A stretch of 64,000 nucleotides of DNA from JACRLV01 sp045863555 (lineage in GTDB: Bacteria > Planctomycetota > Phycisphaerae > UBA1845 > Fen-1342): assembly GCA_045863555.1 (NCBI GenBank), contig BTUU01000004.1:1-64000 (forward strand), in the 5' to 3' direction. Below, one piece after another: positions 24,701 to 30,565 of the stretch (positions are counted from its first letter, which is position 1; each line of letters opens with the position of its first letter). A program made the translations under genes and the position numbers. The notes beneath the pieces were generated by a model. It had not been told where the DNA came from, did not search any database, and saw only the letters and a list, made by a program, of their open reading frames with translations.

Positions 24701-25262
24701 CACGCACATCTCGGGCATGGGCGAGCCGCAGTTCTATACGTTTGAACGCGATCTCTACGCCGTGGCGAGCGGGCGGGACGGCCTGATCATCGACGTCCGC
24801 AACAACGGCGGCGGGTGGACGGCCGACTGGGTCATGGCCGTCCTCAACGCCCGCCGCCACGCCTACACGATCCCGCGCGGCGGCCGGCGCGGCTACCCGC
24901 AGGACCGGCTGATCTTCTACTCCTGGCCGAGGGCTGCGGTGATGATGTGCAACCAGTACAGCTACTCGAACGCGGAGATCGTCTCGCACGCGTTCAAGAC
25001 GCTCGGCCGGGGCCCGCTGGTGGGCATGACGACGTTCGGCGCGGTCATCAGCACCGGGGCGTTCCAGTTGATCGACGGCACGACTATCCGCCAGCCGTTC
25101 CGCGGCTGGTACCTGCCGGACGGGACCGACATGGAGGACAAGGGCGCTGAGCCGAACATCATCGTGGCCGAAACGCCGGATGATGAGCAGAACGGCCGCC
25201 GGCCGCAGCTCGACGCGGCGATCCGGGCGGCGCTGGAGGAAGTCGCACGCGGCGGGCGGTAG
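21726..25262 (+). CDS. Tricorn protease homologue (S41 family)
   Basis: A 1178-residue exported or periplasmic tricorn-type peptidase that would trim oligopeptides. A signal peptide (residues 1-23) is followed by beta-propellers rich in WSPDGRTIAFAS-type repeats, a Lys/Asp-rich linker (about 590-660), a PDZ domain (GYLGVDFDPAFGGPGLKVLSV), and the S41 core. Tricorn catalytic residues are visible: the Ser-His pair in ELNASHLGVSG (S819, H820), the nucleophile region NQYSYSNAEIVSHA (Ser 1081 by alignment) and Glu in DKGAEPNIIV (E1142). A second low-complexity linker of Ala/Ser/Gly/Pro repeats (about 915-955) interrupts the PDZ-to-core junction. ATG at 21726; an upstream in-frame extension to 21486 is shorter in support. 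Confidence 0.93.
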   Translation: MKLALRTATVVAGFACFVSLAAADAVVFARDLALSPDGRSLAFSWAGDIWSVSVDGGDARRLTAHPADDTTPVWSPDGRTIAFASTRNGAANLFTMTADGQNVTRVTYSDRGETPSAFSPDGGYLYFHMRRDGSMRFEPMLYRVPVGGGQVWRVLECYGAGARPSPDGRYLAFTRGWSPFSRTGYRGSANHDIWLYEPATARFSQLTDFSGTDLWPSWAPDTSGVYMISDRPFTPASGPQPDPRGVMNVWFQPLDGAARQITFATTDRVRDFSVSADGRTLAYTQWDRIFVVDLAAAGANPTPESLRPREIRVDAASDTPGKPVELRTLSRDADEVEASPDGKEIALVVRGEIFVIKTEAEKPTRRVTDSPSRERDVTWSPDGKAVYFVSDRDGHEQVYRALSAETPAKPLSDSLRFKIERVSDSPEIERSPLISPDGKSLAVVRERGNLVIRDLETGSERVVFESFDRPAVRWSPDSRWLAYSVEDDEFNPDVWIAPADGSAAAVNISQHPDADGNPQWSADGQVLAFSSRREGQDSDIYMVFLSPALDEKSSVDLAEYFEKAAEKVKKRKPLGECVASGTIHLGAAPASQPASGPVSKPAKSGKKPEKGDWRSRIRKAVQEFLKEDEKKSADKSDKADKDKKEPEVEYKYDVASAYRRLRRVTSPPASKTSFALSPDGQTIAYLANNEGAPALYTIKWNGQDRKKAVTGGLGGLHWALDQSRLFYLKSGVPGSCKGDGGDAKDHAFSAKLRIDVAAEAAQKFRDGARTMGLTFYHPTLKGLDWPALTAKYESLATRVRTAREFNQIFDFFQGELNASHLGVSGPRGGDGAGPAESVGYLGVDFDPAFGGPGLKVLSVVKDSPADRDESRLTVGDVVLKVNGTPVGPDSSIDAALLMTVGEQVILEIAPSPGRAAASTPASGPASGPAASGPAAADEPAGAPATAAASAPARLEVIIRPIGGGAYSELRYEAWVRENTRYVAEKSGGRVAYTHISGMGEPQFYTFERDLYAVASGRDGLIIDVRNNGGGWTADWVMAVLNARRHAYTIPRGGRRGYPQDRLIFYSWPRAAVMMCNQYSYSNAEIVSHAFKTLGRGPLVGMTTFGAVISTGAFQLIDGTTIRQPFRGWYLPDGTDMEDKGAEPNIIVAETPDDEQNGRRPQLDAAIRAALEEVARGGR

Positions 25263-25718
25263 CGGGGTGAACGGCGCTCCGGCGGACGGCGGCGGCGGAC
25301 GCGACGCCGTTCCGCGCGGCCGGCAGGCCGGGGTGACCGCGTCGACGTCCGAAAAAAACGCCTCCGCCGGGCTCGATTCGGGCCCGCCGCCGCCGGGGCC
25401 CCGATTTCGGGGCGGGCGTCGCCCGTCCGCTCCTCGGAGCGGAGCGGCCGCGCCCTGGGGCCGAAGGGCCGCGCCGTGGCGCCGACGGGCCGCTCCAAGC
25501 GGGTGACGGGCCGCTCCAAGGGGGCGACGGGCCGCTCCGTGGCGCCGACGGGCCGCTCCATGGGGCCGGAGAGCCGCTCCAGGGGGGCGACGGGCGGCAA
25601 AGCGAGCGGTTCGCGTTCGGCCGGTCCCGCCCGCGGCGCGAGTCGGCCCGCGGGCGCGGCCGGGTTAGCCCCGGCGCCGCCGGTTGCCGCGGGCGTGGCG
25701 GCGGCTACGCTGGCGGCC
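25263..25718. other. Gene-free stretch carrying a minisatellite
   Basis: 456 bases between the tricorn gene and the next ATG. Nothing here looks like a real gene: readings on both strands are Arg/Pro/Ala-rich, and the frame of the following gene stays open only because of the tandem repeats at about 25440-25600. The rest is very high G+C DNA without a clear terminator or promoter. Confidence 0.6.
25440..25600. repeat. 24-bp tandem repeat (minisatellite), degenerate
   Basis: Six to seven imperfect units of about 24 bases, each containing GACGGGCCGCTCC followed by a variable half (AAGCGGGT, AAGGGGGC, GTGGCGCC, ATGGGGCC). Because the unit is a multiple of three, both strands stay open: TGRS-type octapeptides on plus, ERPV-type octapeptides on minus (PMERPVGATERPVAPLERPV). 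I read this as DNA repeat expansion, not as evidence for a protein on either strand, but an N-terminal repeat domain on the 25719 gene cannot be excluded. Confidence 0.8.
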
Positions 25719-26519
25719 ATGGAGTCGCCCGCCGCCCGCCCCGCCGCCAGCATCGTCCGCGTCGATCGACGGGGCGCGTTCTCGTCGGAGACGCTGCCCG
25801 CCGCCGCGTGCGAAGCGCTGGAGACGGCGTTCCGGGCCGGGCCGTGGTGGCGCGACCGGTGGCGGCGGCGCGGGTTCCGCGACGCCGCCCGCGACCTGGC
25901 CCGCCGGTCGGGCGGCCTGGCGCTGCTGGGCCCGCGGCTGCCGTTTCAGCCGCCGTCGCCGTTCGGAGAGCATTTCGAGCCGATCGAGATCGGCCGCGGG
26001 CTGCTCGACGACCGCGCCCGGCTCGAAGTGCTCTCGGGCGCGGCACCGACGCGGCAGGAGTGGATCGTCCGCCGCGTGCTCAAGCCGGCGGGCGTGGTCG
26101 GGCTCGTGGCCGTCGCCGTCGCGCTCTTTCATTACCAGTTCCGCCCGCCGCGGCAGATCGTCTTCGTGGCGCTCGGCGCGGCGCTGGCCTTCGCGATTCC
26201 CTTTGGCGTCGTCGCCCTCACGCGTTCGCTCGGCAATCGCTGGTTCCTGCTCCCCGGGGCGATCGCGATCATCCGCCGGCCGCCGCGGCGCGGTCTGCCG
26301 GCGCGCGTGACGGTCCTGACGCGATCGGACACGGTCCTCGCGCTTCGCTGGGTGCACACGGGCAAGACGTCCGTGCTCGTTCTCGAACTCTGGACACACC
26401 TCGGGCGGGTCTATCGCACGTCGGTGTCGGAGCGGGAGGCGATGAGTGCGCTCGCGGCGTGGCAGAGCCCGCTGACCCCGCCGCCGGAAGAGCAGTTGAG
26501 CGACCTGGCGGCGCGCTGA
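25719..26519 (+). CDS. Hypothetical membrane protein with two transmembrane helices and PH-like C-terminus
   Basis: I do not recognise this 266-residue protein. The N-terminal half is soluble and Arg-rich (ALETAFRAGPWWRDRWRRRGFR). Two adjacent transmembrane helices (about 125-145 and 152-175: VVGLVAVAVALFHYQF and VFVALGAALAFAIPFGVVAL) form a hairpin. The last 90 residues (NRWFLLPGAIAIIRR to MSALAAWQ) look like a bacterial PH-type domain (beta strands plus a closing helix), which is an inference. The ATG at 25719 is the first start after the minisatellite; earlier in-frame starts would translate repeat DNA. Convergent with the cytochrome operon. Confidence 0.7.
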   Translation: MESPAARPAASIVRVDRRGAFSSETLPAAACEALETAFRAGPWWRDRWRRRGFRDAARDLARRSGGLALLGPRLPFQPPSPFGEHFEPIEIGRGLLDDRARLEVLSGAAPTRQEWIVRRVLKPAGVVGLVAVAVALFHYQFRPPRQIVFVALGAALAFAIPFGVVALTRSLGNRWFLLPGAIAIIRRPPRRGLPARVTVLTRSDTVLALRWVHTGKTSVLVLELWTHLGRVYRTSVSEREAMSALAAWQSPLTPPPEEQLSDLAAR

Positions 26520-26566
26520 ATGACCGTGGGCGATCCTGCGCGGCCGCGCGCCCCGCAGACCTCTGG

Positions 26567-26612
26567 TTTGCACGCGCAAAGCGGAGGGTGCGCATGCAAA
26601 GCGGAGCTTTGC
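26567..26612. terminator. Two small hairpins between convergent genes
   Basis: TTTGC-ACGC-GCAAA (26567-26580) and GCAAAGC-GGA-GCTTTGC (26596-26612) are perfect small hairpins linked by a shared GCAAAGCGGAG direct repeat. They sit in the 108-base gap between the membrane protein gene (plus) and the heptaheme cytochrome gene (minus), so a bidirectional terminator is likely, although there is no long T-tract. Confidence 0.45.
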
Positions 26613-26627
26613 ACGACGACCTGCGGT

Positions 26628-27932
26628 TCACTCGGGGAAGTCGTGCAGCCGCGGCGCGATCTCGGCGGCGCGGTCGAGGCGCAGCTCGAAGATCCCGTTT
26701 CCGTTGTGGCAGCGCAGGCAGACGAAATCGACGGTCACGGCGGCCCGGCCGTCGGCGTCGCGCAGCACCTGCGAACCGTCGGCCGTGAACATGCTCGCCG
26801 CGCCGGCGGGGTCCGCGGAAATGCGGAAGATGTGCGAGCGCGTGTCGCCGACGCGGGCGGCGTCGCCGAAGGCCTCGGGCGTCCCCGTCGTCGCCTTGAG
26901 GGCGGCGTACGGCATGTGGCAGCTTTCGCAGGACAGCGTTTCGGTGTAGCCGTCGGGGCGGCTGAAGACAAAGCCTCGGTGGCCCGCCATGTTCTGGTCG
27001 GTGTGGCAGGCGGTGCATTCGTTGCGGATCGCGTTCGCGCGGTCGTACGTCGTCGAGCGGTGCGGATCGTGGCAGGTGGTGCAGGTGAAATTGCGGTGGC
27101 CGCCGCTGGCCCGCAGCTCGGGCCACTGGGCGCGGTGTTCGATGTAGCCGTCGCGGGCAGCGATGACGCCGGTCTGGTCGCCGTACGGCTGCGTGTGGCA
27201 GGCGCGGCAGGAGTCGCCGCCGTCGAGGTCGACGTAGATGCGGCTGAGGTCGATCGATACCTGGCCGAAGCGCGAGTTGAAATGGCCGGAGCCGGGGCCG
27301 TGGCAGGCTTCGCACTGCACGCCGGGCTCGTTCCAGGTGCCCTCGATGCCGGGCCGATTCTCCTGCGATTCGGGATTCTCCGGATCCTGCGCGACCGCGC
27401 CGGTCGTCTCGCCGCGGAGGCGGTCGAAGTCATAGGCGATGGGCGCGGCGACGTCGGCGGCGTAGTCGACGAGGCCGGCGGCGTTGCCGAGGGCGGGCTG
27501 GGCGACGTCCCACTGCGCCGCCCCGCCGGTCGAGCCGGTGGTGAGGATGAAACCGCGCTGGTCGAGGTAGCGTGCGCCGGTGGTGAAGCCGTCGAGGACA
27601 TAGGAGATGTCGGCCCAGGCGAGGCCTTCCGGCGGCGCGCCGACGCCGGCGCTGGTTCCCTCGGGGAAGCTCGGCGCTGCGCCGCGGACCGCGGTCAGCG
27701 TGTGCGAGTGGGCATGGAGGGCCGTCCATTCTCCGACGTCGCTGTGGCAGTTGCGGCAGGCCGATGCGCCGACGTAGCGGGCGGATTTGTTCGTCGGATC
27801 GGTGCTGTTCGGGATCGTCACGGACTCTTCCGGCGGACATCCGCCCAGGCTCGCGGCGAGCGCGCCGAGCGTCACGACGAGCGCGACCGCGGAGGCAGGC
27901 GGAGTCAACATCGGCGGCGGTTTGGATCGCAT
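26628..27932 (-). CDS. Heptaheme c-type cytochrome, predicted lipoprotein
   Basis: A 434-residue multiheme cytochrome. The N-terminus is a lipoprotein-type signal (LVVTLGALAASLGGC, lipidated Cys about residue 30). Seven CXXCH sites follow: CRNCH, CEACH, CRACH, CTTCH, CTACH, CESCH and CLRCH. The segment between the first and second site (about 110 residues) is heme-free and may fold separately. Its start lies 8 bases after the stop of the octaheme NHL-cytochrome gene, so it is the third gene of a minus-strand operon. It should sit at the periplasmic or surface face of a membrane and pass electrons; no enzymatic signature (such as nitrite reductase CX2CK) is present. Paired CXXCH spacing relates it to doubled-CXXCH proteins. 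Confidence 0.9.
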   Translation of the reverse strand: MRSKPPPMLTPPASAVALVVTLGALAASLGGCPPEESVTIPNSTDPTNKSARYVGASACRNCHSDVGEWTALHAHSHTLTAVRGAAPSFPEGTSAGVGAPPEGLAWADISYVLDGFTTGARYLDQRGFILTTGSTGGAAQWDVAQPALGNAAGLVDYAADVAAPIAYDFDRLRGETTGAVAQDPENPESQENRPGIEGTWNEPGVQCEACHGPGSGHFNSRFGQVSIDLSRIYVDLDGGDSCRACHTQPYGDQTGVIAARDGYIEHRAQWPELRASGGHRNFTCTTCHDPHRSTTYDRANAIRNECTACHTDQNMAGHRGFVFSRPDGYTETLSCESCHMPYAALKATTGTPEAFGDAARVGDTRSHIFRISADPAGAASMFTADGSQVLRDADGRAAVTVDFVCLRCHNGNGIFELRLDRAAEIAPRLHDFPE

Positions 27933-27940
27933 GTCGATCG

Positions 27941-29866
27941 TCACTTTCCGTGGCACGCGACGCACAGCGCGGTCGCATCGAGACGCAGATGGTAGTTGTA
28001 CGGGTCGGCCGGATCGGCGCGGCGTCCGAGCGGCGTCGCCGCGCCGAAGAGCCCCGGCGCGTGCGGATTGTGGCACGTGTAGCACTGCACCCGGTCCTCG
28101 GCGAGCGGGAGCGGTGAACTTGCGACCGCCCCGGGACCGTCGAGCGTGTCCGCGGCGGCCGCGAGATTCATCCGGATGGCGGGCGTCGCTTCCGCGCCGA
28201 GATGGCCGCGCGGCGCGGGGTCGGGGTGGACAACGTGGCAACCCAGGCAGACGCGCGAGCCGGGAGCGCGGAGGAGCGGATCGCCGCGCGCCACGCCGTC
28301 GGCGGGAATCTCCGGGGGACGCTGATGGCAGAAGCCGCAGGACGTCGCGGCGATCGTCAGGTGCGGGTTCATGCGCGTGTCCGTCGCGGCGTGGCAGTTC
28401 CGGCACGATGCGAGCGAATCCCCGGCTTCATAGCCGCGGATGAAGTTCGGATTGTCGATCGGCCGCTCGGGTTTGGCGCAGTGATCCTTCATGTCGTGGC
28501 AGGTCAGACAGCCGAGCCTCCCGTCCACGAGCGGCCAGCCATCCGGGGCGCGGGTCGACGCGGTTGCGGCGATTCGTCCGATCGGGTGGGCCTCATCGGA
28601 CGCCTTCTTGCCATCGTGGCAGGAGAGGCAGAGCGCATCCGCCTGAGCGCCGGCGATCGGCTGGCGCATGGAGGGATCGTCTCCATGGCAGACGCGGCAA
28701 CTGCCGGGGTCCCAGTGCGGGTCCGCAATGGCCTGCGCGGAGGCCGGCATGGTGCGCGGCCGCGCGACCGTGTTGAGATGCGTGGGGCCCTGCCAGGCGT
28801 AAACCCGGATGCCGGGATTGAGCAGTTGCTCGGCGACGAGAACGTAGTACTTGGCGGACGCATCGCCTGCGACCGCCGCGACGGGCGATGGGGAGATCGC
28901 GATTCCGGCCGGGAGCGCGAGCGGCTCGACGCCGGCGTCGCCGCCGCCGAAAGCGCCAAGTGAGCGACCGCCGGGACTGAACGCGTGGACGCGCTGCGTG
29001 GCGGCGTCCGTGACGAAGACAACGCCATCGGGACCGACGGCGATCGTCCGCGGCCGTCCGAAGGTGCCGGGCACGTTTCCGGGGCCGCCGAAGGAGCGGA
29101 GGTAGGCTCCGGTTGCGCTGAATTCCTGGACCCGGCAGTTGAGCATGTCGACGACGGCGACGTCGCCGGACGGCGTGACGGCGATTCCCAGGGGCATCCC
29201 GAACTCACCGGGTCCGCGGCCGCGAGTGCCGAAGGCGCGTTTCCATGCACCGGCGGCGTCAAAGATCTCGATGCGGTGGGCGGCGGCGTTGGTGATCCAG
29301 ATCTCGTCGCCCACGGCGGCGACACCGCCCGGTCGAAACGCGGCGCCCTGCGGCGACGCGTAACGGGTCGCGACGCGGCCAGCGGCGTCGACGCGCATGA
29401 CCGTCGCGCTGGCGGCGTCGGCGACGAGGATATCGCCGTTGGGCGCGGTCGCCATCGCCGAGATCGCCTGGGGAGCGATATCGGCCCGGGCGGCGGCGAG
29501 GGAGCCGTCGCTGCGGTTCCAGAACAGCAGCGCGGCGAGCGCGCCGTCTCCGACGATGAGGCCGCTATCCGCGACGCAGACATCGACGGGTTTCACAAAC
29601 CGGAGGGCGGGCTGCGGATCGGTGCCGAAGAGGAACTGGCTGAGGGCGATATCGGCGGGCGTGGGAGCTTCGCCGATGCGGAGATTTCCGAGCGCCACGG
29701 CGATCGACGCGCCGGGGTCGATCGAGCGCCGGTCATCGGCGGACGGGGCGCGGCGCGATTGCGAAGCGCAACTGACGACGACGGACGCAACCGCGAGAAT
29801 TGACGCAATCGCGAGCCATTTCACACGCGCCGCGGATCGAACTAGAGGCGATGGCACGAAAGGCAC
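27941..29866 (-). CDS. NHL-propeller/octaheme cytochrome fusion lipoprotein
   Basis: A 641-residue fusion. A signal ending VVVSC predicts a lipoprotein. Residues about 90-360 are an NHL-repeat beta-propeller (IWITNAAAHRIEIFD, RGPGEFGMPLGIAVTPSGDVAVVD, GTFGRPRTIAVGPDGVVFVTD). The C-terminal 250 residues carry eight CXXCH sites: CRVCH, CLSCH, CLTCH, CRNCH, CGFCH, CLGCH, CYTCH and CVACH. The GTG at 29866 has GAGAGGAG six bases upstream and overlaps the end of the upstream tetraheme gene by 25 bases, so translation is probably coupled. An NHL propeller may tether the heme domain to an envelope partner; that role is inferred. A separate NHL lipoprotein is encoded in the divergent operon. Confidence 0.9.
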   Translation of the reverse strand: MPFVPSPLVRSAARVKWLAIASILAVASVVVSCASQSRRAPSADDRRSIDPGASIAVALGNLRIGEAPTPADIALSQFLFGTDPQPALRFVKPVDVCVADSGLIVGDGALAALLFWNRSDGSLAAARADIAPQAISAMATAPNGDILVADAASATVMRVDAAGRVATRYASPQGAAFRPGGVAAVGDEIWITNAAAHRIEIFDAAGAWKRAFGTRGRGPGEFGMPLGIAVTPSGDVAVVDMLNCRVQEFSATGAYLRSFGGPGNVPGTFGRPRTIAVGPDGVVFVTDAATQRVHAFSPGGRSLGAFGGGDAGVEPLALPAGIAISPSPVAAVAGDASAKYYVLVAEQLLNPGIRVYAWQGPTHLNTVARPRTMPASAQAIADPHWDPGSCRVCHGDDPSMRQPIAGAQADALCLSCHDGKKASDEAHPIGRIAATASTRAPDGWPLVDGRLGCLTCHDMKDHCAKPERPIDNPNFIRGYEAGDSLASCRNCHAATDTRMNPHLTIAATSCGFCHQRPPEIPADGVARGDPLLRAPGSRVCLGCHVVHPDPAPRGHLGAEATPAIRMNLAAAADTLDGPGAVASSPLPLAEDRVQCYTCHNPHAPGLFGAATPLGRRADPADPYNYHLRLDATALCVACHGK

Positions 29867-30534
29867 AGCCGGCTCCTCTCATTGCCGATCACCAGCATTC
29901 CGGGATGCCGTCCGGTGTTGTGCGGATCGTGGCAGGTTGTGCATTGAATCCGGCCGTCGGGGAGCTTGAGCCCCGCCGTGGCCGAGACGTACTCCGGCGA
30001 CTCATAGCCGTCTTCACCGACGGGGTACTTCACGCCGACCGGGTGCCCGGTCAAGCGGGGGCCGCCCCGCCGGCCGCTCAGCGCGTCCCACGAACCGGCG
30101 TGCGCCTGCGTGAACACGTCCCTGGCGGCAATGCCGTCGTGGCAGCTCAGGCAGAGGAGCGAGGACGCGTCGAGGTCCATTCCCGGCGTCTGGTAGAGGC
30201 GGATGGGCTGGCTGGTCGTGGGGCGCTGAACGACAAGCGGGGCCTGCGTCGCGGTCAGGTGCATCGTATGGCAGGGCAAGCAGAGATCGCGCGCCACCCG
30301 GCCCCCGCCTGTGAAGTCGTGCTTGCTTCCGACGATCCCGAGGCTCAACCGCTCGGCCACATCCTCGGCCGCCGGCGCGCTGGCAGGCCGCGTCGACGGC
30401 CGGGAGGCGGGCTGGGTCGCGGCCGGCTGCGTGGCCTGCGGAGCCAGGCCGAGTGCGAGGATGAGCGGGATCGGCACGAGAAGTGCCGAAGCGACGGGTG
30501 CGAAGAACGATCGGTAGGGGTTCATGCTGCTCAT
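29842..30534 (-). CDS. Tetraheme c-type cytochrome (doubled CXXCH type)
   Basis: A 230-residue exported cytochrome with four CXXCH sites: CLPCH, CLSCH, CTTCH and CLSCH. An N-terminal signal (about residues 10-32) is followed by an Ala/Pro/Thr-rich linker. The SKHDF...CLPCHTMH opening and RIQCTTCHDPHNTGRHPGML segment match doubled-CXXCH cytochromes and resemble the start of the large cytochrome at 33987. First gene of the minus-strand cytochrome operon; its start is next to that of the divergent barrel gene, so both promoters must share a narrow region. Two ATGs (30534, 30525) are possible. Confidence 0.9.
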   Translation of the reverse strand: MSSMNPYRSFFAPVASALLVPIPLILALGLAPQATQPAATQPASRPSTRPASAPAAEDVAERLSLGIVGSKHDFTGGGRVARDLCLPCHTMHLTATQAPLVVQRPTTSQPIRLYQTPGMDLDASSLLCLSCHDGIAARDVFTQAHAGSWDALSGRRGGPRLTGHPVGVKYPVGEDGYESPEYVSATAGLKLPDGRIQCTTCHDPHNTGRHPGMLVIGNERSRLCLSCHRL

Positions 30535-30565
30535 CTGGCGCGGAATTCAACAGACCATGCGGAAA

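Noticed and set aside
22080..24989. A 969-codon open frame on the minus strand opposite the tricorn gene
   Set aside because: Antisense shadow; Arg/Ala/Asp-rich, no domain, and the plus-strand gene has catalytic motifs throughout.
24962..25753. Minus-strand ORF with ERPV octapeptide repeats
   Set aside because: The repeats follow from the 24-bp minisatellite; the rest is antisense to the tricorn end. No start signal.
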